64,000 bases of DNA from Glaciecola sp. HTCC2999 (GCA_949498985.1 CATECQ010000042.1:46369-110368), one strand, 5' to 3'; counted from the stretch's first letter, positions 1 to 9,327 are shown. The notes: generated from the letters alone by a model not told the origin. Numbers and translations are program-made.

Positions 1-585
1 CACCAAATCAATTAAGTTGACTGTTAATATTGCACTTCGACCATGACTTGCCGGTTCAATAATAAGTTCAAAACGACGACCAACTTCGGTATTGTCTGCG
101 CTGAAATTATACCAATCACTATCAGAATCTTCATACGAAATGACCCAATCAGTAATGACTTTTAACGAAGTGACATCGGGTATTGAATAAGACACATTAA
201 TGCGGTTTAAGTGACCATCAATTTGTTGTAAAACAAGTTCATTAATAGCTAAAGAAGAATCTAATTTATCAAATATCACAGAAGTATCGTTAAGATCTTC
301 TGTCAAATAGGTACCACGAGCTAACGGTAAAACTAGCGCAGGAGACACGACGGGTAAATTTTTACCAATGAATGGCGTATTGGATACCGGTACTGTTGGA
401 ATAGTATAATCAGGGGCGGTTTCAGGTGTTGATAATTCTGCAGGGACTTTCGTAGTGGCTGGCGCAGGTAAATTAACATAATCAATTCCCCCTGACGCAA
501 CTCGACGTTCTGCTTTAGTGGCACACCCGCTTATTGAGGTAATGATAACAACAGATAAAGCAGTAAGTGTTAAGTTCTTCTTCAT
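1..585 (-). CDS. bamC: BamC outer-membrane assembly lipoprotein, N-terminal 195 codons (runs off the window)
   Basis: The frame is open from an ATG at 585 to the window edge. The N-terminus is a lipoprotein signal with lipobox SISGC, the cysteine being residue 21. It is followed by a Pro/Thr-rich, probably unstructured stretch and then a region with FELIIEPASHGRSAILTVNL, which fits the first helix-grip domain of BamC. BamC is a lipoprotein of the BAM complex that binds BamD and helps insert outer-membrane beta-barrels. It lies 31 bp downstream of dapA on the same strand, the same dapA-bamC order as in E. coli, which supports the call. The C-terminal domain is outside the window. A shorter ORF on the same strand within this span (333-524) is a shadow frame. 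Confidence 0.85.
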   Translation of the reverse strand, partial: MKKNLTLTALSVVIITSISGCATKAERRVASGGIDYVNLPAPATTKVPAELSTPETAPDYTIPTVPVSNTPFIGKNLPVVSPALVLPLARGTYLTEDLNDTSVIFDKLDSSLAINELVLQQIDGHLNRINVSYSIPDVTSLKVITDWVISYEDSDSDWYNFSADNTEVGRRFELIIEPASHGRSAILTVNLIDLV

Positions 586-616
586 TCCTGACCTTTTAAT
601 AACGTGCTACGTAAAA

Positions 617-1495
617 TTATAGCAAATGATAATCATGTAATGTTGCTTCGATTAAGGCTTTGCTTGAAAGTTCCGCTTGAACTAAGGGTAATCTTAACTC
701 AGGGGAATCAATAAACCCCATTTTATAAAGCGCCCACTTAGGCATAACAGGATTAGATTCAACAAATAAATCGGTGTGTAACTTTTCAATTTCACTATCA
801 ATTTGTTGAGCTAATGTAATATTACCTGATAACGCAGCATCACACATCATTTTCATTTGTTTAGGTACAATATTCGCTGTGACAGAAATCACACCATGCC
901 CACCTAGGTTCATAAATTCACAACCTGTTGCATCATCACCGCTGAGTAATAAAAAGTCGTCGGATACTTTAGATTGCATATCTTTTAAGCGTTCCATATC
1001 ACCCGTTGCGTCTTTAATCCCTATAATGTTTGGATGCTCAGATAATGTCGCAACTGTATCGGGCAGCATATCAGCCACAGTACGTCCAGGAACATTGTAA
1101 AGTATGACAGGAACCGTTGCAGCATCTGCAAGCACTTTGAAATGCTCAAGCATGCCACGTTGTTGTGGTTTATTGTAATAAGGAACAACACTTAAAAACC
1201 CATCAATACCTAAATCTTGAGTTTCATTTTGTAAAAATAGAGACTCTGCGGTGGAATTGGCGCCACTGCCCACAACGACACCACAGCGACCATTAACAGC
1301 AGCAACTGTCGCTTTGACGACTTCGACATGTTGTGAAAAAGATAGCGTTGCAGATTCACCTGTAGTCCCAACTGATACAATACCATCAGTTCCCGACTCG
1401 ATATGAAAATCCACTAACTTTGCTAATGATGAATAATCTACATCACCATTGGCTAACATTGGCGTAACTAATGCTACATAACTACCTTTAAACAT
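617..1495 (-). CDS. dapA: 4-hydroxy-tetrahydrodipicolinate synthase
   Basis: DapA condenses pyruvate with aspartate semialdehyde, the first step specific to lysine and diaminopimelate synthesis. It is a cytoplasmic TIM-barrel class I aldolase. From the ATG at 1495 the protein has 292 residues, the usual length. GTTGES (43-48) contains Thr44, YNVP contains Tyr133, and GIKDATGD contains the Schiff-base Lys161, all at the canonical positions. A longer ORF opens at 1549, but the start at 1495 matches the family N-terminus (MFKGSYVALVTP) and has an AGGAG Shine-Dalgarno about 5 bp upstream. The gene is divergent from gcvR and is followed by bamC in the same direction, probably as one transcript. 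Confidence 0.97.
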   Translation of the reverse strand: MFKGSYVALVTPMLANGDVDYSSLAKLVDFHIESGTDGIVSVGTTGESATLSFSQHVEVVKATVAAVNGRCGVVVGSGANSTAESLFLQNETQDLGIDGFLSVVPYYNKPQQRGMLEHFKVLADAATVPVILYNVPGRTVADMLPDTVATLSEHPNIIGIKDATGDMERLKDMQSKVSDDFLLLSGDDATGCEFMNLGGHGVISVTANIVPKQMKMMCDAALSGNITLAQQIDSEIEKLHTDLFVESNPVMPKWALYKMGFIDSPELRLPLVQAELSSKALIEATLHDYHLL

Positions 1496-1644
1496 ACACA
1501 CTCCTATCAAAAAACCCACGCAGTCTAGCATTACCATAATTATACACAATAGGACGATAGTGCATTTTTATAAAAAACCATTGCTCTAAATACAATTGAA
1601 CTCTTATACTTAAATAGAATAACAAAAAACAACGAAACTTATTT

Positions 1645-2190
1645 ATGTTACAACAACTTATCATTAATTTTTTAGGCGAAGATAAACCTGGTTTATTAAG
1701 TGCTATTGCGACAACGATTAACTCATCTAACTGTAATATCTTGGATAGTCGCCAAGCGATATTTGGGCAAGAGCTGTCGTTAACCATGATCATCGAAGGT
1801 AATCAAAATGCTATCACAAAAACAGAACTTGCCATTCCCACATTATGCCAAAATCTTGATCTGTTAGCTATGATGAAACGTACCAAACATCATGCTAAAC
1901 AACATTTAGCCCACTTACTTAATATTGAATTTACAGGCCAAGACATACAAGGATTGTTGCGCGACGTGACAAAGTTTTTTCACGAAAAGTCGACCTCAAT
2001 CAGTGCACTTCGACAAAAAACTTATACTTGCTCTGATACGGGGTTAGAAACAGTACGTTGTAAGCTTGTTTTAACGGTCCCAGAAAATATTGATATTAGT
2101 GAATTCATTAAAGATACCGATGCATTTTTAACCTCGTTATCTTTAGAGGCAACCATTACCGATACTCATCAAACTAATTGGAGTGAATAA
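1645..2190 (+). CDS. gcvR: Glycine cleavage system transcriptional repressor GcvR
   Basis: This 181-residue protein consists of two ACT-like domains, roughly residues 1-85 and 92-175, as in GcvR. In E. coli GcvR binds the activator GcvA and holds the gcv operon off when glycine is low. The sequence shows the ACT signature near the start (FLGEDKPGLLSAIATTIN), where small-molecule binding usually occurs. It has no DNA-binding domain, which fits action by protein-protein contact. Three bases separate it from bcp, and dapA is divergent upstream, the same arrangement as in E. coli. No strong Shine-Dalgarno is visible before the ATG. The gcvA partner and gcv operon are not in the window. Confidence 0.88.
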   Translation: MLQQLIINFLGEDKPGLLSAIATTINSSNCNILDSRQAIFGQELSLTMIIEGNQNAITKTELAIPTLCQNLDLLAMMKRTKHHAKQHLAHLLNIEFTGQDIQGLLRDVTKFFHEKSTSISALRQKTYTCSDTGLETVRCKLVLTVPENIDISEFIKDTDAFLTSLSLEATITDTHQTNWSE

Positions 2191-2193
2191 CTT

Positions 2194-2658
2194 ATGCAAA
2201 CACTAACTGCTGGAAATCCTGCACCTAATTTTTCCTTACTCAATGAAAATGGCAATTTGATTACCTTATCAGATCTCAAGGGAAAGAAAGTGTTAATGTA
2301 TTTTTATCCCAAAGCAATGACACCAGGATGTACTGTTCAAGCCCAATGTTTACGTGACAGCCAAAGTGAATTTACTGACAGAAATGTACTTGTTTTTGGA
2401 GTGAGTCCTGATCCAGTAAAACGTTTACCTAAATTCATTGAAAAAGAGGCTCTTAATTTTTCATTATTATCTGACGAAGACCATGCAGTTGCCGAAGCAT
2501 TCGGTGTTTGGGGTGAGAAGAAGTTTATGGGGAAAGTATATGATGGAATTCACCGCATTAGCTTCTTAATCGATGAAAATGGAACAATTGAACATGTATT
2601 TGATAAATTCAAAACAAAAGATCACCACCAAGTCGTTCTAGATTATCTCAACCAATAA
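2194..2658 (+). CDS. bcp: Thioredoxin-dependent thiol peroxidase (bacterioferritin comigratory protein)
   Basis: This is a peroxiredoxin of the BCP/PrxQ class, 154 residues, which reduces hydroperoxides in the cytoplasm using thioredoxin. The motif PKAMTPGCTVQAQCLRD holds the peroxidatic Cys46 (in TPGCT) and a second cysteine, Cys52. In E. coli BCP the resolving cysteine lies five residues after the peroxidatic one; here the spacing is six. The rest of the fold matches, with DGIHRISFLIDENGTI near the C-terminus. It is co-directional with gcvR (3 bp gap), so the two are probably co-transcribed. Confidence 0.95.
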   Translation: MQTLTAGNPAPNFSLLNENGNLITLSDLKGKKVLMYFYPKAMTPGCTVQAQCLRDSQSEFTDRNVLVFGVSPDPVKRLPKFIEKEALNFSLLSDEDHAVAEAFGVWGEKKFMGKVYDGIHRISFLIDENGTIEHVFDKFKTKDHHQVVLDYLNQ

Positions 2659-2686
2659 GAATTCACGTCGATGTGTCACTCACTTT

Positions 2687-3763
2687 TTATAATTCAGTTT
2701 GTGGCACATTATCTTCAATATCGTTTGACCAAGCACTTATCAATGCCTTCACTAGTGTGGCTAGAGGAATAGCAAAGAATACACCCCAGAATCCCCATAT
2801 TCCACCAAAAAACAATACTGCAACTATAATGTACAGAGGATGTAATGCAACCGCTTCAGAAAATAATATCGGTACAATTAAATTACCATCTAATGCTTGA
2901 ATGATAAAATATACCAACATTAAATAACCAAATTCCGCAGAAAATCCCCATTGAAATAATGCCACAAACGCAACTGGAATAGTTACTACAGCGGCGCCAA
3001 TATATGGAATAAGCACTGATAGACCAACAAGCACACCTAACAAAATAGCATAGCGTAAATCCATCAACACAAAAGCAAGGCAAGAAGCTGCACCAACGAT
3101 TATAATTTCAATCACTTTCCCACGGATGTAGTTGCCAATCTGTGTATTCATTTCACTAGCGACTTGATAAATTAAACGCCTTTCTTTAGGCAATAAATAA
3201 GATACATTTGCCATAAAGAGCGGTTTATCCTTCAACATGAAAAACATCATCAATGGTACTAAAATTAAATAAATTAATAATGCCCCAACACTCACTAAAG
3301 ACGAAAATGAGACTGAAATGATATTTTGCGTCACACTGACTAAACTTTCATTTACTTTACTCATCATCGATGTAATTTGTTCAGCTTGAAATAAACCCGG
3401 GTATTGTACAGGAAGCGTTAAAATCCATGCCTGTGCCCCCTGCCAAATCAATGGTAACTCTTCTAGTAGATTCACACTTTGTTTTGTAATGGTCGGTAAT
3501 AAACTCAAGGTGCCTAATGAAGAAATACCAATAAAAATAATCATGACAATCGACGTAGCAAGCGTTCGTGATAGATTCATGGATTCCAACTTACCGACTA
3601 AACTATCTAATAAATACGCTAATACAATAGCAACCAGCACAGGCATAATATAACTGCCCCAGAGGAGAATGATGGTACTAATGAAAATAATGAGTAGAAG
3701 TAACATCAGAGCATCGGGGTCAGAAAATTTATTGCGATACCAATTACCAAGTAAATCAAGCAT
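2687..3763 (-). CDS. perM: AI-2E transporter family permease, PerM-like
   Basis: This 358-residue inner-membrane protein has about eight hydrophobic segments. They are arranged as in the AI-2E exporter family (TqsA, PerM): paired helices near the N-terminus (LLLLIIFISTIILLWGSYIM), a long soluble stretch around 110-150, and C-terminal helices with the family pattern LGVLVGLSVLIPYIGA. Substrates of PerM proteins are not established, so the autoinducer-2 name should not be read as function. It is convergent with bcp and divergent from bepA, the same neighbour as in E. coli (perM-bepA). It ends IEDNVPQTEL, a polar cytoplasmic tail. Confidence 0.88.
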   Translation of the reverse strand: MLDLLGNWYRNKFSDPDALMLLLLIIFISTIILLWGSYIMPVLVAIVLAYLLDSLVGKLESMNLSRTLATSIVMIIFIGISSLGTLSLLPTITKQSVNLLEELPLIWQGAQAWILTLPVQYPGLFQAEQITSMMSKVNESLVSVTQNIISVSFSSLVSVGALLIYLILVPLMMFFMLKDKPLFMANVSYLLPKERRLIYQVASEMNTQIGNYIRGKVIEIIIVGAASCLAFVLMDLRYAILLGVLVGLSVLIPYIGAAVVTIPVAFVALFQWGFSAEFGYLMLVYFIIQALDGNLIVPILFSEAVALHPLYIIVAVLFFGGIWGFWGVFFAIPLATLVKALISAWSNDIEDNVPQTEL

Positions 3764-3923
3764 TGACTAATTCCTGAAAAATAACTATTTATTAATTTAA
3801 ATGCGTATATTTTATTATTCTAACGTGTTAAAAGTTTGAGTACTACAAATTAATCATGCCTTGAAATATTATGATATGTATTGAACTATTCATTGTGCAT
3901 TTAATCTATTAAAGTATGTACTC

Positions 3924-5399
3924 ATGATATTTATTTGGAGCCACATTATTTTACTTCGCAGCCTTCTTTTTGTTTTCGTCCTGATTTCGTGCTTGGCAAG
4001 CGGCCAAGTGTTAAATAATAAAAATACCTTACCGGACATTGGCGTAGTGGGAGCAGATACTTTATCAATCGAGGAAGAGTTAGCGATAGGACAAACAATC
4101 TATTCACAGCTACGTGGTCAAGGTGGAGTATTATATGACCCTGTAGTGCAAGAGTATATTCAAGCTCTAGGTAATAAACTGGTTATACATGCTGACAATA
4201 CCAAATATCCATTTACGTTTTTTGTGATCAATAACCCTGCTTTAAATGCCTTTGCTTTTTATGGTGGGCATGTTGGCACACATACAGGCTTAATTCATCA
4301 AGCACAGACAGAAAGTGAACTCGCTTCAGTACTCGCTCATGAAATAGCTCATGTGACTCAACGACACATTGTGCGCCGAAATCAAGCCGCTGAACGCAGT
4401 TCACCGTTACAGATTGCTTCTTTAATTGGTGGGGCAATATTAATGATGGCATCACCCCAAGCAGGAATCGCAGCAATATCAGCAGGCAATGCTGGAGCCA
4501 TACAAAATCAAATTAATTATACCCGTAACTTTGAAAAAGAAGCTGACCGTATAGGTTTGCGTATTCTTTCTGAATCAGGATTTGACCCTTTCTCTGCTGC
4601 AGATTTTTTTGGTCGTTTATTAGAAAGTAAACGTTGGAGCTCTCAAGCACCTGCTTTTTTACAAACACACCCTCTTTCACTCAACCGCGTGGCTGAAGCA
4701 CGCAATCGAGCTGAGAATCTTCCTAAGGTGCCAAATGTATCGAGTGCGATGTTTCGCTTAGTTAAAGCGCGCATACAGGCGCGTTATTTTTACACAGCTA
4801 AACATAATATAATTGATTTCACACAACGATTGAATGAGCTAAGGTCATTAAATGATAATGCACCTGAGGAGCATCTCGTTTATGGTCTTGCCATTGCTCT
4901 GATGCGTGACAATCAATTTGCCAAAGCATTAAACTTATTAGAAGAGTTACTTAGCCAAGACGCAGAAAATTTAGCTTATATTGATGCTCTTGCAGATGTG
5001 TATATTGCATTGGAAAAATTTCAACTTGCTACTAATATTCTTAAACCTTTGGCAGCCAAACAACCCAATAATGCCATTGTAACGTTAAATTTTGCCAATG
5101 TGCTTTATAAATCAGGACAACATGCCCACGCCATAGAAGTATTAAAAGATTATCTAATGATTAATCCTGAAAGTGTATTGGGACATCAATTAATATCAGA
5201 TGCTTACGCTGCATCTCAGCAACCTATGCATATGCATCAAGCTAATGCTGAATTTTATCAACTCCTCTCGATACATCAAAAAGCGATTGATGAATTACAG
5301 TTTGCTTATAACTATGCCACTAATTATTTAACCAAACAGCGTATTAGAGCTAGGATCAATCAGCTTAGAGAAAAACAACTACAAATGTCACAAATGTAG
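3924..5399 (+). CDS. bepA: Periplasmic M48 metalloprotease/chaperone BepA with TPR domain
   Basis: BepA is a periplasmic zinc protease that helps LptD assembly and degrades stalled outer-membrane proteins. The 491-residue product has an N-terminal hydrophobic export signal (residues 8-25) and the zinc motif HEIAH at 139-143. The third ligand is Glu206 in FEKEADRIG. Alpha-helical TPR repeats follow from about 310 to the end. The signal region contains LISC (Cys23), which could be read as a weak lipobox, but E. coli BepA is soluble and a lipid anchor is unproven. Neighbours perM and the yfgD family match the E. coli order; here a TlpA-like thioredoxin is inserted on the opposite strand between bepA and yfgD. 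Confidence 0.93.
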   Translation: MIFIWSHIILLRSLLFVFVLISCLASGQVLNNKNTLPDIGVVGADTLSIEEELAIGQTIYSQLRGQGGVLYDPVVQEYIQALGNKLVIHADNTKYPFTFFVINNPALNAFAFYGGHVGTHTGLIHQAQTESELASVLAHEIAHVTQRHIVRRNQAAERSSPLQIASLIGGAILMMASPQAGIAAISAGNAGAIQNQINYTRNFEKEADRIGLRILSESGFDPFSAADFFGRLLESKRWSSQAPAFLQTHPLSLNRVAEARNRAENLPKVPNVSSAMFRLVKARIQARYFYTAKHNIIDFTQRLNELRSLNDNAPEEHLVYGLAIALMRDNQFAKALNLLEELLSQDAENLAYIDALADVYIALEKFQLATNILKPLAAKQPNNAIVTLNFANVLYKSGQHAHAIEVLKDYLMINPESVLGHQLISDAYAASQQPMHMHQANAEFYQLLSIHQKAIDELQFAYNYATNYLTKQRIRARINQLREKQLQMSQM

Positions 5400-5413
5400 T
5401 ATCTCAATCACCC

Positions 5414-5890
5414 TTAGGACTGAGTAAATATCTCAACGGCCTCTATTAAGGAATCTCGTGTTTGCTCACCTAACAGGGCTTTTGAAGTATTCCCTTGATA
5501 TAAAATAAATGTCGCGGGTAAGTAATTAGGTTTTTCAAGTGTGAAATTATCTCCGGTCTGACCAATTACCGGAAATTTCATATTATATTGGTCAATAATT
5601 CTGTTTAAATCTGCAGGGGATAGAGGATCATAACTTACCGCAAAAAACACAACATCAGATTGCTCATTAACCCATTGTTCGAATGCATTTAATTCCGGTA
5701 CTTCTTTCAAACAAGGAGCACACCATTCAGCAAAATAATTAACAATCACGACTTTATTAGCCAGACTGTTCCATTGATAAGTATCACCTTGAACACTCAT
5801 AAAATCATAACGCTGGTGCTGATGCACCCAAATACCAAACACCAGTGAAGCAAGCGCAACACTCGCAATAATCAGATTTTGTTTATTCAT
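5414..5890 (-). CDS. TlpA-family membrane-anchored thioredoxin
   Basis: This is a 158-residue protein with one N-terminal hydrophobic anchor (residues 5-22) and a TlpA/ResA-type thioredoxin domain facing the periplasm. The active site WCAPC occupies 56-60 (Cys57, Cys60), and the conserved cis-proline lies in YLPATFILY. Proteins of this class reduce disulfides in exported proteins or in cytochrome c maturation; the client is unknown here. It is convergent with bepA (14 bp gap) and divergent from the yfgD gene. Position suggests, but does not show, a link to envelope protein folding. Confidence 0.85.
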   Translation of the reverse strand: MNKQNLIIASVALASLVFGIWVHQHQRYDFMSVQGDTYQWNSLANKVVIVNYFAEWCAPCLKEVPELNAFEQWVNEQSDVVFFAVSYDPLSPADLNRIIDQYNMKFPVIGQTGDNFTLEKPNYLPATFILYQGNTSKALLGEQTRDSLIEAVEIFTQS

Positions 5891-5962
5891 TGTTGATTGA
5901 CTCTAAGTAGTTTATATTCTGATAATATGTAATATTTACTTGAATAACCAAGGAAAATTTCC

Positions 5963-6307
5963 ATGTTAACCATTTATCATAATCCACGTTGCAGTAAATC
6001 AAGACAGACCTTAGCCTTAATCGATGCCGTGGGTGCTGAATATCAAGTACACCTTTATCTCAAGTCCCCACTTAATGCGGATGAATTACACACTTTAAAA
6101 AAAGCCTTACAGCTAAATTCTTTTTTGGACATGATGCGTCCAAAAGAAGCTGATTTTAAGACGGCTCAGTTAACATCTACCAGTAGTGAAGTTGATTTTG
6201 TTAATGCCTTAGTCAATTATCCAAAATTGTTAGAACGCCCCATTGTGACCAATGGCAATCAGGCTGTTATTGCCAGACCACCAGAGAATGTCAATGTCTT
6301 GTTCTAA
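5963..6307 (+). CDS. yfgD: ArsC-family reductase, YfgD-like
   Basis: This small (114-residue) thioredoxin-fold protein of the ArsC/Spx family has the catalytic motif NPRCSKSRQTL with Cys10. Family members reduce arsenate with glutathione/glutaredoxin, but YfgD orthologues sit next to bepA and hda in many gammaproteobacteria without an arsenic operon, so true arsenate reductase activity is not assured. The conserved arginine of the C-terminal half appears in ERPIVTNGNQAVIARPPENV. Its 3' end overlaps the start of wrbA by 14 bp, implying translational coupling in a yfgD-wrbA-DUF2069 operon. Confidence 0.9.
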   Translation: MLTIYHNPRCSKSRQTLALIDAVGAEYQVHLYLKSPLNADELHTLKKALQLNSFLDMMRPKEADFKTAQLTSTSSEVDFVNALVNYPKLLERPIVTNGNQAVIARPPENVNVLF

Positions 6308-6914
6308 TGTTCCCCCTGTTCTAATTGTTTTTTATTCAGTTCACGGCAGCACTCAAGCATTGGCTGAAGCAATTGCACATGGGGTTGAATCAACCGGTCT
6401 TGAGGCTATGTTACGCCAAGTACCACGAGTATCTGATAATCTTGATATAACGCAAGCTAGTGTGCCTGCTGCTGGAGCTCCCTTTGTCACATTAGAGGAC
6501 TTAACGCAATGTTCTGGACTTGCTTTGGGAAGTCCTACTCGATTTGGAAATATGGCAGCACCCGTGAAATACTTTTTAGACCAAACATCAGCGCAATGGT
6601 TAAATGGAAGTTTAATTGATAAACCCGCCTGTGTATTTACATCAAGTAGTTCGATGCATGGCGGCCAGGAAGCAACATTGTTATCGATGCAAATTCCCCT
6701 ACTCCATCATGGTATGGTGATTTGTGGTTTGCCCTATTCAAATGCAGCCTTGCATACGACAACAACAGGCGGGAGCCCTTATGGAGTTTCCCATGTAGCA
6801 ATTGATGGTATTCAAACTTTATCAGCAGATGAACTTGCGTTAGCAAAAGCTCAAGGGGAACGAATCGCTAATTTTGCCATCAAGTTATATCAAAATGAAG
6901 GAAAAGAGTCATGA
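6294..6914 (+). CDS. wrbA: NAD(P)H:quinone oxidoreductase WrbA
   Basis: This is a flavodoxin-fold quinone reductase of the WrbA type, which carries out two-electron reduction of quinones and binds FMN as a tetramer. The FMN phosphate loop is YSVHGSTQALA near the N-terminus. GSPTRFGNMAAPVKYFLDQT and the TTTGGSPYG loop are family signatures. The open frame begins at 6252, inside yfgD, but the second of two close ATGs (6288 and 6294) has AGAG at about 7 bp, so 6294 (206 residues) is preferred. It overlaps yfgD at its 5' end and the next gene by ATGA at its 3' end. Confidence 0.93.
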   Translation: MSCSNVPPVLIVFYSVHGSTQALAEAIAHGVESTGLEAMLRQVPRVSDNLDITQASVPAAGAPFVTLEDLTQCSGLALGSPTRFGNMAAPVKYFLDQTSAQWLNGSLIDKPACVFTSSSSMHGGQEATLLSMQIPLLHHGMVICGLPYSNAALHTTTTGGSPYGVSHVAIDGIQTLSADELALAKAQGERIANFAIKLYQNEGKES

Positions 6915-7342
6915 ATGATGAACAAGGGATGCAACCCAGGACTTCGTTTTATCGCAAATTGAGTCTTTTAGGGTACATTGGATTACTAGGTTGGATGTGT
7001 ATATGGTATTTTCAATTATCTGATACTGAATACTCTATCACCTTTATTTTTTTAGTTTATATTCTACCCTTATTATTCCCCATGATAGGTATTTTCAAAG
7101 GTAAACCGTATACCCATGCATGGGCAAGTTTTATTGTCTTGTTATATTTAATGCACGGTATTACAGCTTGGTACTCAATACCAGATAACTGGGTATATGC
7201 ATGTATTGAGATCGTATTAAGCGTGATGATGTTTGTGGGATGCAGCATGTTTGCTCGTTTACGTGGTCAAGAACTAGGACAGTCCTTACCTAAATTGAAA
7301 CAGGTAATGGAAGATGAAAAACAACGATTTGAGAGAAAATAA
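6911..7342 (+). CDS. DUF2069 integral membrane protein
   Basis: This 143-residue inner-membrane protein has four predicted transmembrane segments (about 18-37, 44-63, 70-90 and 97-116). It matches the DUF2069 family often found beside wrbA in marine gammaproteobacteria. No catalytic motif is visible and the function is unknown. The start codon overlaps the wrbA stop in an ATGA arrangement, so translation is coupled. The C-terminus is charged (KQVMEDEKQRFERK) and likely cytoplasmic. The next gene begins 2 bp after its stop. Confidence 0.8.
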   Translation: MNDEQGMQPRTSFYRKLSLLGYIGLLGWMCIWYFQLSDTEYSITFIFLVYILPLLFPMIGIFKGKPYTHAWASFIVLLYLMHGITAWYSIPDNWVYACIEIVLSVMMFVGCSMFARLRGQELGQSLPKLKQVMEDEKQRFERK

Positions 7343-7344
7343 CG

Positions 7345-9327
7345 ATGAAAAAACTAATTATAACCACATCGCTACTGACTTTTTTAACTGGTTGTGGCGG
7401 TAGCAATTCTAACCCACCCGCACAAACTGTTAACCCTACATCGCCATCCACACCAGCCAATGCGATTAATATCATTCAGCAAGTCAATGGCTTTGATTTT
7501 TATGGTGATGAAACACCTATGGTTGGTCAAAATTCAGGTTTGGGGATCCATAATCCAACAGCGGCAAAATTAGTGGATATTAAATGGCAACAAACTAGTG
7601 GGGCAAATTTAGACTTAATTGCTGACCATACCAATGTAATTGGCTTTACTCCATCAGCACCAGGTACATATAGCTTTTCAGTGGCGGCTCGATCATGTAC
7701 TACTGAGCGAGACTCTTCGTGTGGTTCTTTAGCGACGACAAATATTAGTATTAACGTTTCTAATACAGAAAGTATTGAAGCATCGGTGCGAATGGATCAT
7801 ACCGCGGTAGAGCAAGGTCGCGTCTCACTACGGGTCGATCCTGTGGGAAGCAAAACGATTCAGTCTGTACAATGGGTGCAAGTTGACGGTGTGGATGGTG
7901 TGGTTGCTTCTGAGTTAGAAGAACAAGAGAATCGTTTATTTTTTGATGCTCCAGAAGTCGAACAAGATACGATTCTTAAATTCACGGCTAATGTCACATT
8001 TACCGATAATACCACCTTTTCAGATGACGTGTACTTAGGTGTACGTAATTCTGAAATTGATAAGGATGAAGGTTATTTCCCTCAATACTCTGGCAATATC
8101 GTAAGTGAGAACATGTTCGCGTTCAAGCCCAATTCGGATTATAAAGACGCTATAGAACGTTGTGTTTACACTAATCAAATCAACCGCTCTTGTGATTTTG
8201 CTGAATTACCTCTAATTGGTATGGAAAATATGAATCCTACCGTAAATGATATTATGGATCGGGTATTAGTTTCACATGATTGGATGGGTGAACGTTTTGA
8301 GGATTATCTGACTAACTCAGTTGTTGGGCCTGATATGCTTCGACTGTTAAGAGGAGTCACAGCTATTGTTATCTCTTATGAAGTACGTCCGTCTTTTTAT
8401 TGGGCTGTCACTGGCGCTATTTATTTGGATGCCGACAATTTTTGGGTAACACCTTTAGAGCGGGACACATTAAACGAGATACCCGATTATCGTTCTGGTT
8501 TTGGTTCTGACTTATCATTTATTATGCCATGGCGATATGTAAAAGATAATGACTATTATCCTGCAGGTCGATTCCCAGTTGCAGAGCGACTCACGCGTAC
8601 TTTTGCTGATGTAGAAGCGGACATATCTTGGTTAATGTATCATGAATTAGGCCATGCTAATGATTTTTTCCCTCCGTCCTCATGGTCACAACTATCAGTG
8701 AATAGAAGCCCGCTAGAAACTATCAATTTAGCTTCGATGTCACCTGATTCTGATGCCTTAGATAGTACCTTCCCTTTACGTTCTGATGAGATGCATGCAC
8801 TTGCTCAAGTAAACTTTGGAGGCAATGATGCAACCAATGAACAACAGGATATAACACCTGAAAATGTCGTTAATTATTTCACCCCTGATTTAGCAACCGG
8901 TTTTTATAACTACTATACAACGCGTGAAGATTATGCAACTCTCTTTGAAAAGTTCATGATGAAATATCGTTTAGATGCTGACTCTGATATTGCCATTGTT
9001 GCACGTGATAATAATCCTGAATATCTCGTTACTTGGGGCCAACGTAATCGCTTTAATGCCCCTGCACTGCAGGAACGAGTTTTGTTCACCGTGAATCGTG
9101 TCTTACCTGAAATAGATGCCAGATTGATTCAAATGTCATTACCTGCACCTCAATCTATGCGCGACAACATTTCCTGGTTTGATAATTTAAACTTAAGCAG
9201 TGCGGCTAAAAATACGGTTCAAAACAACCAAACCTCTTTTTGGCAAAATGACACGTTAAAAGCTCAGCAAATTAAACAAGACATCCGTAATCCCCATTTA
9301 CACAAGGCTCACAGTTTAAAACAATAA
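7345..9327 (+). CDS. Putative zinc-metallopeptidase lipoprotein of unknown function
   Basis: I do not recognise a named family for this 660-residue lipoprotein. The signal ends in LTGCGG (Cys17). A Thr/Pro-rich linker follows, then two regions with Ig/PKD-like beta patterns, about 35-125 and 130-230. The C-terminal half contains WLMYHELGHANDFF, an HExxH zinc motif with His433, Glu434 and His437, followed by helices. A third metal ligand cannot be assigned by eye. The protein is probably anchored at the outer membrane. It starts 2 bp after the DUF2069 gene, so it may be the last gene of the yfgD operon, and a strong terminator follows. Peptidase activity is an inference from the motif alone. 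Confidence 0.7.
   Translation: MKKLIITTSLLTFLTGCGGSNSNPPAQTVNPTSPSTPANAINIIQQVNGFDFYGDETPMVGQNSGLGIHNPTAAKLVDIKWQQTSGANLDLIADHTNVIGFTPSAPGTYSFSVAARSCTTERDSSCGSLATTNISINVSNTESIEASVRMDHTAVEQGRVSLRVDPVGSKTIQSVQWVQVDGVDGVVASELEEQENRLFFDAPEVEQDTILKFTANVTFTDNTTFSDDVYLGVRNSEIDKDEGYFPQYSGNIVSENMFAFKPNSDYKDAIERCVYTNQINRSCDFAELPLIGMENMNPTVNDIMDRVLVSHDWMGERFEDYLTNSVVGPDMLRLLRGVTAIVISYEVRPSFYWAVTGAIYLDADNFWVTPLERDTLNEIPDYRSGFGSDLSFIMPWRYVKDNDYYPAGRFPVAERLTRTFADVEADISWLMYHELGHANDFFPPSSWSQLSVNRSPLETINLASMSPDSDALDSTFPLRSDEMHALAQVNFGGNDATNEQQDITPENVVNYFTPDLATGFYNYYTTREDYATLFEKFMMKYRLDADSDIAIVARDNNPEYLVTWGQRNRFNAPALQERVLFTVNRVLPEIDARLIQMSLPAPQSMRDNISWFDNLNLSSAAKNTVQNNQTSFWQNDTLKAQQIKQDIRNPHLHKAHSLKQ

Noticed and set aside
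333..524. A 63-residue ORF on the minus strand
   Set aside because: It is in a different frame from the clear bamC reading frame, which has a lipobox and family-like sequence.
3924..3992. Lipoprotein signal for BepA (LISC)
   Set aside because: The position is lipobox-like, but BepA is a soluble periplasmic protein and the residue after Cys23 (Leu) is not typical.
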